From contig CATWID010000078.1 in the NCBI GenBank assembly GCA_958350755.1, positions 1-6,831 of the forward strand: 6,831 bases of DNA, given 5' to 3'. How positions within the stretch are numbered: the stretch's first letter is position 1; the number at the start of each line of letters is the position of its first letter. The DNA is from an uncultured Collinsella sp. Lineage in GTDB: Bacteria; Actinomycetota; Coriobacteriia; Coriobacteriales; Coriobacteriaceae. Position numbers and translations under genes: made by a program. The notes beneath the pieces are model-generated. The model was given only the letters and a program-made list of their open reading frames with translations, did not search any database and was not told where the DNA came from. Shown here piece after piece: positions 1 through 6,351 of the stretch.

Positions 1-142
1 GAAACGCGACATCGCGTCATTCGGCGGCACGCGTTCCGTGTCGATGCCGAAAACTGGGTGTAACTGGAATGACGGGACGGCAGAACCGACGCCATCGAGT
101 GGGAATAATTTATACAAGCCGATTTCGCGCCCCTGACCCGTA

Positions 143-190
143 CTGCGGTGGAAATCCTGGACCAAAAGAGGACCAGGATTTCCACCGCAG
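143..190. repeat. Perfect 18-bp inverted repeat (hairpin)
   Basis: The left arm CTGCGGTGGAAATCCTGG (143-160) is exactly complementary to the right arm at 173-190, across a 12-nt spacer. There is no T-run after either arm, so it is not a standard intrinsic terminator. It lies 24 bp before an IS30 transposase remnant. It could be a pair of mobile-element ends left head to head, a MITE-like relic, or a structured RNA element. I do not recognise the arm as the end of a named element. The perfect pairing is certain; its role is unknown. Confidence 0.75.
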
Positions 191-214
191 CCCCAAACCG
201 AAAATCAGGCTTGA

Positions 215-388
215 CTAAACACAGACGGTCTGTTGCGCGAGTACTTCCCGAAGGGGACCGGCTTCTCTGCGGTCTCGGACGAGGAGGTCGAGCGGGTGTA
301 CGATGCCATCAACCGCAGACCCCACAAACGCCTGGGGTTCAGGACGCCCTACGAGGTCCACTACTCAGAGGTGTTGCACTTGCTCTGA
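215..388 (+). pseudogene. IS30-family transposase, C-terminal remnant
   Basis: The frame from 215 to the TGA at 386-388 reads as the last 57 residues of an IS30-family transposase. It begins with N-T-D-G-L-L-R-E-Y-F-P-K-G, matching the conserved NGLLR.Y.PKG block, and continues through N-R-R-P-H-K-R-L-G-F and T-P-Y-E-V to a short hydrophobic tail. These are the family's characteristic closing motifs. An in-frame stop (TGA, 212-214) lies just upstream, and the region with the DDE catalytic residues, whose glutamate precedes the NGLLR block, is absent. This is a dead fragment of an element normally about 1 kb long. Its 3' side joins a DUF3800 fragment within roughly 20 bp of the stop, as expected for an IS30 right end inserted in that gene. 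The family call is from motif recognition. Confidence 0.8.
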
Positions 389-389
389 G

Positions 390-809
390 AATTCAAGCTC
401 GAAAAGGCGCAAGCAAAGGTATCTTGACTACGCTCTAAAGCGTGGCGTGAAGTCCGGCATCGTTGACGCGCTGAGGCTTCAGGGAATTGCCGCGAGTGAG
501 GTTGACGCGGTTTCTGTTGTGGTTGACGAGCATTCGACTTCGATCGACGGAAAGTACAACCTGGCAGAATCGGTTGATGAGGAGCTGCGCTGCGGCATGT
601 TCAACCCAACGTGGCAGACCTCCTACCCTCCTGTATTTAGCGCCTGGCTGCCCAAGATTACAGTCTCCTATGTCGACTCCTCCAAGGTGGCTATGGTGAG
701 GGCGGCTGACGTGACGGCGAACTGGGCATTTATGGCCGAGCGCGACAAAGAGACATATCCGCGAGCCTACGAGATGCTATCAAAGGCGACGGTCCTCGGG
801 CTTCTGTAG
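390..809 (+). pseudogene. DUF3800 protein, 5'-truncated C-terminal fragment
   Basis: The open frame here is about 139 codons ending at TAG 807-809. It carries features of the C-terminal part of DUF3800 proteins: a basic Y-L-D-Y-A-L-K-R-G-V-K segment, then V-V-V-D-E-H-S-T-S-I-D-G, then Y-V-D-S-S-K followed by V-R-A-A-D-V-T-A-N. The family is predicted to be RNase H-like, and its final conserved block is the DS...(Q/R)-x-ADxxAN signature. The N-terminal part, including the usual first aspartate motif, is missing. The reading frame enters from IS30 sequence, which is in another frame, so no natural start codon belongs to it. DUF3800 proteins have no settled function but are common in defence and mobile islands. 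The gene is converging with the silent TRD cassette, whose stop is about 26 bp away. The sequence may be transcribed from the IS30 end but is probably non-functional. Confidence 0.72.
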
Positions 810-865
810 CGTTGGACATGTAACTATCTGTCTTTTCAAAAGCCGTGAAGATCTTGGTGGATGAT

Positions 866-886
866 AAATTGCGATTTGTCGACCTG
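866..886 (-). repeat. R2 repeat, silent-cassette copy
   Basis: These 21 bp are identical to 2535-2555 in the RM gene and in the same orientation. They encode part of the V-D-K-S-Q-F helix that closes TRD2 in both places. Beyond them the plus-strand sequences toward higher coordinates stay partly similar (gaCGAA..GGCGAACT..GCTGAAG), while toward lower coordinates they diverge at once. The repeat therefore marks the 3' limit of homology between the silent cassette and the expressed gene. Confidence 0.9.
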
Positions 887-1414
887 AGCGACGAAAGAGG
901 CGAACTCTTGCTGAAGCTCAAGGGGAGGCAAGGGAACCGTCATTCTCTTTAGAGCTTCTTTGGTAATTGCCTCCCTTGTTGCTCCAGCCGCTCTTGAGCC
1001 GTTTAGCAGGAGTCTCTGATACGAATCACTGATCAGCACCGTGTTCAATAGCACCGGCAGCATCCGTTTTTGGTCGACTCTGACAATTGAGACATGCTGA
1101 TTAACACGTCCACCAGCCAATTCATCTGGCAAAAGACATGAACGAGCAACCGAAGCGCCAGTAATATTCAGAAGCACGTCACCCTTCATCAGCGTGACGC
1201 CTTCTAGTTTTGCGGCTTGTTCATCATCAATACAAGCAAGGTCCTTCCACACGAAACGACCGTTGTGAACATTCATACTTCTGACCAGCGGAACACCTTC
1301 GGCCTTGTATGCCGTTTTGCCACCTCGTGGCGTTGCTCCGGAACCCAACTTGGTACAGAGGTCTTCAAGCCTAACGAAAGGCCATTTTTTACCATCGACC
1401 GGATCGCCAAATAC

Positions 1415-1435
1415 CTCTACAAACCGTGATTTGAC
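1415..1435 (-). repeat. R1 repeat, silent-cassette copy, abutting the recombinase stop
   Basis: These 21 bp are identical to 3072-3092 in the RM gene, in direct orientation; allowing two mismatches, similarity extends about seven more bases into the cassette. On the minus strand it encodes V-K-S-R-F-V-E. Identity stops exactly at the recombinase TAA (1436-1438): the preceding bases on the two sides are unrelated. A repeat directly at the end of a tyrosine recombinase gene is what an attachment or strand-exchange site would look like. Confidence 0.9.
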
Positions 1436-2428
1436 TTAACAGATATACCTTCTATGAGAGTCCCTTACGTTGTCCTGATCGACCATTGCGTACATCAACG
1501 TTGTATCAATCTTTTGATGGCCAAGCAGCTTCTGCACCTGCTCGATGGGCATTCCTTTTCCAATTGCTTTGGTGGCCAGCGTTCTCCTGAACTTATGTGG
1601 GTGGACGTGTTTGACGCCTGCTTTTGTTCCCAAGGAGCGAAGGCGGAGCTCGACTCCGCTTACTTGCAGCCTAGAACTCGGCTTTGTGAGACTACAGAAT
1701 AGCGCGGCGACGTTATCGCTGCGTTCTTGCAGGTAGTTGTTTAGGTGCAGCTTTGTAGTCGCATCAAAATAGACGACTCTCTCTTTGTTGCCCTTTCCGA
1801 GTACAATGCACTCTCGCCGATTTAGATCAACGTCTTCTCGATTGAGCGAGACGAGTTCGCCTATTCTCATCCCTGTTGAACTAAGAAGGTTGATGATTGC
1901 CAGATCCCTCTTGCAAGAACAGGCGTCTGTGAGGGCTATAAGTTCTTCATCAGAATATACGGACTTGACCGTTCTCTTTGAGCGAATCTTTTTAATGCGT
2001 CGTGCAGGGCTTTTGAGTATATGGTTCTCGTCTTCAAGCCAAGAGAAGAATGACGACAGGATGCGCCTGACGTTGTCGACGGTGATGCTCCCTGCGTTAT
2101 TACCCATGGGATATTCGCTCAGGTATGTTCGTAAGTCATCTGAACTAATCCGGACAATTGGTTTTTTGATTGCTTCGAGCGCCCTTGTAAGTGTGGCCTT
2201 GTAGTACCTGATGGTCTTAGGCGAGCATCCCTCGATGGTTTTGGCTGCGAGGAATCGCTCCATGTACTTTGAGGCCTCGTCTTCGACATTGCTGAGCGCG
2301 TTCACTTCAAGTTCGATGCCCCTGAGTTCGCTCATAAGGACGCTCTCGAGATACGAAAGCACTTCGCCGCTAACGAGTGCCTGCATTTTTGTGAGAACCG
2401 CGTTTGCTATTTCGATCGTCGTGTGCAT
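1436..2428 (-). CDS. Tyrosine recombinase (XerC/D-like) for TRD exchange
   Basis: The 330-residue protein is a complete tyrosine site-specific recombinase. An N-terminal helical extension (about 1-50) precedes a SAM-like core-binding domain (about 51-140, with S-P-K-T-I-R-Y-Y). The catalytic domain shows the full active-site set: R188 in T-G-M-R-I-G-E-L, a lysine in G-K-G-N-K-E-R (K212 or K215), H278 and R281 in H-P-H-K-F-R-R, H304 in L-L-G-H, and nucleophile Y313. Length is close to XerC/XerD plus a short extension. The ATG at 2426-2428 has GGAGG five bases upstream. It follows the RM gene by 37 bp in the same direction, so co-transcription is likely, and its ribosome-binding site sits inside a 13-bp inverted repeat. 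Its stop codon touches repeat R1 of the silent TRD cassette. Recombinases beside hsdS genes are known to shuffle specificity domains; here I infer exchange, excision or integration at R1 and perhaps R2. The catalytic family is near certain; the target site is inference. Confidence 0.93.
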   Translation of the reverse strand: MHTTIEIANAVLTKMQALVSGEVLSYLESVLMSELRGIELEVNALSNVEDEASKYMERFLAAKTIEGCSPKTIRYYKATLTRALEAIKKPIVRISSDDLRTYLSEYPMGNNAGSITVDNVRRILSSFFSWLEDENHILKSPARRIKKIRSKRTVKSVYSDEELIALTDACSCKRDLAIINLLSSTGMRIGELVSLNREDVDLNRRECIVLGKGNKERVVYFDATTKLHLNNYLQERSDNVAALFCSLTKPSSRLQVSGVELRLRSLGTKAGVKHVHPHKFRRTLATKAIGKGMPIEQVQKLLGHQKIDTTLMYAMVDQDNVRDSHRRYIC

Positions 2429-2430
2429 CA

Positions 2431-2462
2431 GTTCCTCCCATCCCGATATGGATGGGAGGAAC
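2431..2462 (-). promoter_or_regulatory. Perfect inverted repeat enclosing the recombinase ribosome-binding site
   Basis: GTTCCTCCCATCC (2431-2443) and GGATGGGAGGAAC (2450-2462) are perfect 13-bp complements around the 6-bp spacer CGATAT. The element fills nearly the whole gap between the RM stop (2466-2468) and the recombinase ATG (2426-2428). In the minus-strand transcript the 3' arm carries GGGAGG, the recombinase Shine-Dalgarno, and the 5' arm carries CCTCCC, so folding would hide the site. A ribosome finishing the RM gene three bases away would open the 5' arm, which would couple recombinase translation to RM translation. Alternatively, two 13-bp arms with a 6-bp spacer resemble Xer/dif core geometry and may bind the recombinase. 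It has no U-run and is not a terminator. Confidence 0.7.
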
Positions 2463-2465
2463 GTA

Positions 2466-5400
2466 TCACGCGAGGAATCGGTCTAGAAGGGCGTCGCGCT
2501 CTGCGGAAAGGGCGTCGACCTCTTGCTCGAGTGCAAATTGCGATTTGTCGACCTGGGTGACGAAGTCGGCGAACTGGCGCTGAAGGCTTGCGGGTGGTAT
2601 CGGAATCAACAGCTTTTCAAGTTCGGTCTTTGGAATATTACTCATTGATTTAGCAGAGCCATGCGCAAGCGAACGAATCGAATTAAGCATCGTTTCGGAA
2701 AGCAGATGAGAGAGATATGCCCCGTCGACGATAGGCAACGGATGCATACGAAACACTATGTCTGGAAACATGATACCGCCATCAGTATGCCTAACGAGAA
2801 CAGAGCGCCCAACAAGCTCGGGAGTGTTCTTGCGAGCGAGAAGGATGTCGCCATCCCGCACAAACTTGCTAATAACAGGCTCGCTGTCGAGCGGAAGCGC
2901 CTTGTTCTGATCCTCGCAGTATGTACCAGTAGAAATGGCACTGAGCTTAAGGACAGCTGGCTCCGATCCAGCTCGCGGAGTCGTCAGACACTTTGGGCTC
3001 TTTCCGGACTCGACACAATCAACGCAGTTGCATAGCGGGAGTTTTTCACAGCCATCAAAGGATGCGAATATCTCTACAAACCGTGATTTGACGCTCTCCT
3101 TGAGAGCGGCGATTTGCTGTCGTTTGCTATTGATTTCATCTGTTAAGCGATTGAAATCGTCGATGAGGGCTCTCTGCTCGGAGAGCGTCGGGACTGGGAT
3201 GGGGTATTTGAGCAGCTCATCCTTGTCTCCGCGAGGCCTGCCGGTTCCCGTGAAGGTGGACATATCGTAGTCGAAGAAGTCCTTCTGCCACAGGAGCAGA
3301 TGGAGAAACTCGGGCAATAGGCTGTCGGTATTTATGCTTCGGAATACCAAAACATCCTTGGAGCACGCCCCATCGCGGTCTGCGAGCCAAATCTTCTGCA
3401 GATAGGGGCGAATATTGGAGACGAGCGTGTCTCCCTTCTTGTATGCGGTGCCATCACTTGCCGGAAGCTCTCCGCCATAGGCGGTTATGCCGCCACGGTC
3501 CTTGACCATGTTTTCCGTTGTTACGTAAGTGTCGGTGGTGATGGAACTCTGGGCCACGCTGTTGGTAACGTAGGATGTGATGTCTCTAAGCGTCTTGACT
3601 ACGGTGCCCTGGGCGAACGAGCGGGGCTTGTAGAAAGAGCGGGGAATCGTAAGAGTCTCGTCGAACTTATCGGCATCAAAGTCAATGAAATCGGCGGTCT
3701 TGGCATAGTAGTAGTACTGGGCAAGGTCGCCGGGCTCAACCTGCTCGCCGGAGAACCATGCTCTGATGATGCCGCTTAGCGAGTTCGTGTCGTCCGATTC
3801 GTTGTCCGAATAGAGCACGCCCTCACCATCGATGGGCTGTATCCCCTCGTTGCCTTTGCGATTGCTCCATTTGTAGCCAAGGAAAGAGGCGATTTCCTTG
3901 GTCGTGTTAGGTGAGTTGATGATGAGCGTCTGTTCGCCGCAGACGAGACCCCAAACGCGCAGGCGTTTGCGCTCTTCCTTGTGCGCATGGCGATAGAACA
4001 GCTCGTTCTCTGCTTTGAGCCGTGAGTTCTTGTCGGCCGCCTTCCAAGTCTTGCTCTTCCGAAGGGTCTTGAGCTCCTTCGATGATTCGAAAAGATGGCA
4101 ATAAACGCTGAAGTGGCGAGTGTTTGCCCATTCGTTCCAGTTAGCCTCTCCTGCGAGAAAAGCCCGGTAAGTATCTCCGTCTACATTAATTGTGCCGAGA
4201 TAAGCGTTGAAAGCGCTTTCGTCTCTCCAGCCAGTGAGCTTCCTGCGCTCAAAAACAGCGTCAACGAAATCAAGTGCGTTCGCATTGCGGGGCGGGATCT
4301 CGTCAAAGCGACGTAGGAACATAATTGCGACGTTTGTTCCTGTGGCCGCGAATGTGCCTGATCCAAACCTGGCGATGGAGACGATCTCGAAGGAGCTCAA
4401 AAGCACATCGCGTGCGGCCATGAAACTCGAGCTCGTGCTCTTGTCGAGGATCGAGGTGGGGAGGACGATGGCGGCGTAGCCTCCGGGCCGAACAAGCTGT
4501 GCCGCACGCTCGACAAAGAGGGTCTCGATTTCCGAGCCGCTATCGCTGATGGTTTCCAGCACTTTGAGTTCGTTGTTGTGAAGCTTGAGATGCGGTTTGA
4601 AGGCCGCTACAGAGTACGGGGGATTGGCGACAAGAATGTCGAAGCGTCCCCTGTCGGTTCGGCTGTCGATTCCCTTGTCGGGATAATTTTCAAGTCCGTC
4701 GCCGAAGACCACGTTGCTCTGCCCTGCGCCATGCATGTAGAACGAGACCTTGGAAACGCGAGCGAGTCGATAGTCCTTCTCGATGCCGACGAGATTGTCT
4801 CTGACCCAGTCGGCGTCTCCGAGGTCATCCTCTATGGTCGGATCATATTGGCATGCGGCGTCGGAGATTTCTTCGAATCCTTCTGTGAGAAAGTGCCCCG
4901 CGCCACAGGCGTAATCGATAACGCGTGGATAGTGTACGGCACCAGCCTCGTCCTGCACGATGCTGTCGAGTGGGAGTGACTTCCAAATAAAACGGGTGAT
5001 GGGCACAGGTGTGAAGAATTGGCCCTCGTTTTGCTTAAAGCCCTGATTAAGGAGCTGTTCGAAGAGGTCGCCCAAGAATTGAATGTCTTGAGTTCCTACG
5101 ATGCGATACGGCTGTAGAAGTTGCACCGTCTCTACGAGTACCTTGCCGTTCTGAAGAAAGAGTTCCTCGTTGTGGACGTCTTTGAACGCAAAGTCATTGT
5201 TGGTATAGAACTTGAGCTTGCGCAGCGTGCCGTTCAGCTCCTCGATGAGCTTCTTGCGGTGCTGGCCCGTATAGTTGCTTATGAGGTTTTCGGCGTAGTT
5301 GTTGGGAACGTACAGGACCTCTTCCCGCATGAGCTTTCTCATGCCGTCTGAGTGGAGTCTCTGGAGTCTGTCCTGGAGCGTTTCGTAGGTGTCGCGTCCT

Positions 5401-6299
5401 TGGCGGTATTGGAACTCAATCTCCTGGGTTGGCATTTTCGAGAGCTCGTCTTGGAGCTTCGCGATAAAGAGCGCAATAAGGCGATTGAAGGCGTTCTCTT
5501 TATCGGAGACGTTGTTGTGGCGAAGGATTTCCTCGAAGCGGTTGACGATGCTGTCTTCGGCCCTGAAGTCGACAAGGTCCTTCTTGAGAAGGGGAGGAAC
5601 CATCGGGTGGTATGCCGTCGACCTATCGCCAAAGAGGATGTTTCCCTCGACTTGTTGGTTGTACGTTTCCGTCCAAACTTGATGGAGCTGTTCCACTGTA
5701 TGGGCGTCGCGGTAGAGCGCAATGGTGTCATCGCGTTTGGCGAGCGCGATGAAGTTCTCGTCATCGCTGCAGTTAATTGAAACCTGGTCTGGCACAATTT
5801 CGTTGTTGATGAAATCGCATGCAAAGAGTACCAACCAGCGAGTCGCGCGCTCTTGTTGCCAATAGGAGAGGAGTTGCCCTCCGTCTGACTGCATGTTCTT
5901 GAATTCGTTTTTGAACTCGGTTCCAGGGGTCTTGCATTCGACGATTGCGAGTGTGTCGCCCCTCTCGTCATTAATGCAGATATCAGCGCGGCCGCTCTTT
6001 TGTTCGTGCCCAAGGGCCCATTCGCGCTCCAGCTCGAGTGATTCGGGGCGATATCCTTTGTCGAGGAGCATGGTTACGCAGGCGAGTACGACGAAGTTCT
6101 CGTTATCGGAGAAGTTACAAGTTGTGTCTTTGTTGACCTTGAACCCCAGGTCTTTCGGGTAGCCGATGCGTTTCTTGGAAAAATCGACCGTGATTTGCGC
6201 GCTGGTCTCTTCCCAGGATTTCTGATAAACGGTGCCGTCGCCCGACGGCTCGTAGCACAGAGCCCTAAGTGCGTCGCGAAGATTGTCCAGCGTAATCAT
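2466..6299 (-). CDS. Single-chain Type IIB/IIG restriction-modification enzyme (R-M-S fusion, AloI-like)
   Basis: The 1277-residue cytoplasmic protein combines all RM functions. Residues about 80-150 form a PD-(D/E)xK nuclease of HsdR N-terminal type: D106 in G-R-A-D, E121 and K123 in V-E-C-K, and the Q142-xxx-Y146 motif (Q-L-L-S-Y). No helicase motifs follow, so it is not a Type I motor subunit. About 250-660 is an HsdM-like gamma-class N6-adenine methyltransferase: G-Q-F-F-T-P (426-431), AdoMet motif I D-Y-A-C-G-A-G-H-F (462-470) and catalytic N-P-P-Y (559-562). After a linker, TRD1 spans about 895-1045, a helical spacer ends at V-K-S-R-F-V-E (about 1070-1076), TRD2 spans about 1083-1235 and a closing helix reaches the end. 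The order and size match AloI-type enzymes (about 1260 residues), which recognise a bipartite site, methylate adenine and cut on both sides; exact cutting here is inferred. GGAG lies seven bases before the ATG at 6297-6299. TRD2 is flanked by repeats R1 and R2, shared with a silent cassette downstream. Confidence 0.9.
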   Translation of the reverse strand: MITLDNLRDALRALCYEPSGDGTVYQKSWEETSAQITVDFSKKRIGYPKDLGFKVNKDTTCNFSDNENFVVLACVTMLLDKGYRPESLELEREWALGHEQKSGRADICINDERGDTLAIVECKTPGTEFKNEFKNMQSDGGQLLSYWQQERATRWLVLFACDFINNEIVPDQVSINCSDDENFIALAKRDDTIALYRDAHTVEQLHQVWTETYNQQVEGNILFGDRSTAYHPMVPPLLKKDLVDFRAEDSIVNRFEEILRHNNVSDKENAFNRLIALFIAKLQDELSKMPTQEIEFQYRQGRDTYETLQDRLQRLHSDGMRKLMREEVLYVPNNYAENLISNYTGQHRKKLIEELNGTLRKLKFYTNNDFAFKDVHNEELFLQNGKVLVETVQLLQPYRIVGTQDIQFLGDLFEQLLNQGFKQNEGQFFTPVPITRFIWKSLPLDSIVQDEAGAVHYPRVIDYACGAGHFLTEGFEEISDAACQYDPTIEDDLGDADWVRDNLVGIEKDYRLARVSKVSFYMHGAGQSNVVFGDGLENYPDKGIDSRTDRGRFDILVANPPYSVAAFKPHLKLHNNELKVLETISDSGSEIETLFVERAAQLVRPGGYAAIVLPTSILDKSTSSSFMAARDVLLSSFEIVSIARFGSGTFAATGTNVAIMFLRRFDEIPPRNANALDFVDAVFERRKLTGWRDESAFNAYLGTINVDGDTYRAFLAGEANWNEWANTRHFSVYCHLFESSKELKTLRKSKTWKAADKNSRLKAENELFYRHAHKEERKRLRVWGLVCGEQTLIINSPNTTKEIASFLGYKWSNRKGNEGIQPIDGEGVLYSDNESDDTNSLSGIIRAWFSGEQVEPGDLAQYYYYAKTADFIDFDADKFDETLTIPRSFYKPRSFAQGTVVKTLRDITSYVTNSVAQSSITTDTYVTTENMVKDRGGITAYGGELPASDGTAYKKGDTLVSNIRPYLQKIWLADRDGACSKDVLVFRSINTDSLLPEFLHLLLWQKDFFDYDMSTFTGTGRPRGDKDELLKYPIPVPTLSEQRALIDDFNRLTDEINSKRQQIAALKESVKSRFVEIFASFDGCEKLPLCNCVDCVESGKSPKCLTTPRAGSEPAVLKLSAISTGTYCEDQNKALPLDSEPVISKFVRDGDILLARKNTPELVGRSVLVRHTDGGIMFPDIVFRMHPLPIVDGAYLSHLLSETMLNSIRSLAHGSAKSMSNIPKTELEKLLIPIPPASLQRQFADFVTQVDKSQFALEQEVDALSAERDALLDRFLA
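2535..2555 (-). repeat. R2 repeat, expressed copy at the end of TRD2
   Basis: This is the RM-gene partner of 866-886, with 21 identical bases in direct orientation, 1669 bp apart. It encodes V-D-K-S-Q-F near residues 1250-1255, just before the closing helix. Both copies are in the same codon phase. The segment from R1 through R2 is 558 nt here and 570 nt in the silent copy, so a double exchange stays in frame and adds four residues. Confidence 0.9.
3072..3092 (-). repeat. R1 repeat, expressed copy between TRD1 and TRD2
   Basis: This is the RM-gene partner of 1415-1435, with 21 identical bases in direct orientation, 1657 bp apart. It encodes V-K-S-R-F-V-E at the end of the helical spacer before TRD2. 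It is an ideal crossover point because everything 3' of it (TRD2 and the closing helix) can be replaced in frame without touching the nuclease, methylase or TRD1. Confidence 0.9.
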
Positions 6300-6306
6300 C
6301 TAATGT

Positions 6307-6310
6307 CTCC
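6307..6310 (-). promoter_or_regulatory. Ribosome-binding site of the RM gene
   Basis: On the minus strand GGAG stands seven bases before the ATG at 6299-6297 (GGAG-ACATTAG-ATG). The good spacing, together with an N-terminal protein sequence that reads sensibly from M-I-T-L-D-N-L, supports this start. Confidence 0.7.
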
Positions 6311-6342
6311 GTAGCTGCGAGGTGAAAACACAATTCGCTAAT

Positions 6343-6351
6343 ATTATCGCA
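6343..6351 (-). promoter_or_regulatory. Candidate extended -10 promoter of the RM gene
   Basis: The minus strand reads TGC-GATAAT at 6351-6343: an extended -10 (TGn) followed by a hexamer with one mismatch to TATAAT. A transcript starting about seven bases later would have a leader of roughly 36 nt before the ATG. The -35 position at 17-bp spacing is TACGTT, which is poor, but extended -10 promoters tolerate that. This is pattern matching only. Confidence 0.35.

Larger units (their letters stand above)
836..1435 (-). pseudogene. Silent alternative TRD2 cassette (HsdS-like specificity fragment)
   Basis: From 1435 down to the stop at 836-838 there are 200 codons with no interruption, beginning V-K-S-R-F-V-E-V-F-G-D-P, a typical start of an HsdS half-repeat. 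The body is a Methylase_S-type TRD: L-G-S-G-A-T-P-R-G-G near the start, K-G-D-V-L-L-N-I-T-G in the middle and P-L-P-P-L-E-L-Q-Q-E-F near the end, then F-V-A-Q-V-D-K-S-Q-F. It has no credible start codon or ribosome-binding site of its own; the frame follows directly on the recombinase TAA (1436-1438). After the R2 repeat it departs from the expressed gene and stops within nine codons, so it lacks the final helix (E-V-D-A-L-S-A-E-R) of the RM protein. The TRD body differs almost entirely from the expressed TRD2, so it should specify a different half-site. I infer a reserve module used by recombination, not a translated protein. Confidence 0.85.

Noticed and set aside
1..142. Short open stretches at the left edge, including a plus-strand frame ending D-A-I-E-W-E-stop at 108 and a minus-strand frame open to the window edge
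   Set aside because: Each is short, the plus frame is broken by stops at 61-63 and 70-72, and none shows a motif I can assign. The I-E-W-E ending resembles the end of GMP synthase only superficially.
832..842. Palindrome CTTTTCAAAAG between the convergent DUF3800 fragment and silent cassette as a terminator
   Set aside because: It is too short and AT-only in the stem, with no U-run outside it.
836..1348. The silent TRD cassette as a separate translated gene starting at a TTG codon
   Set aside because: There is no ribosome-binding site at that codon, and homology to the RM protein continues upstream of it to 1435. It is better read as a 5'-less cassette.
4578..4979. Long plus-strand open frames inside the RM gene (for example 4578-4979 and 5352-5780)
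   Set aside because: They are antisense to conserved methylase and nuclease domains and have no recognisable motifs; they are shadows of the real gene.
2466..6299. The large protein as a Type I HsdR motor subunit
   Set aside because: It shares the N-terminal nuclease motif but has no DEAD-box or other helicase motifs, and instead has methylase motifs and two TRDs.
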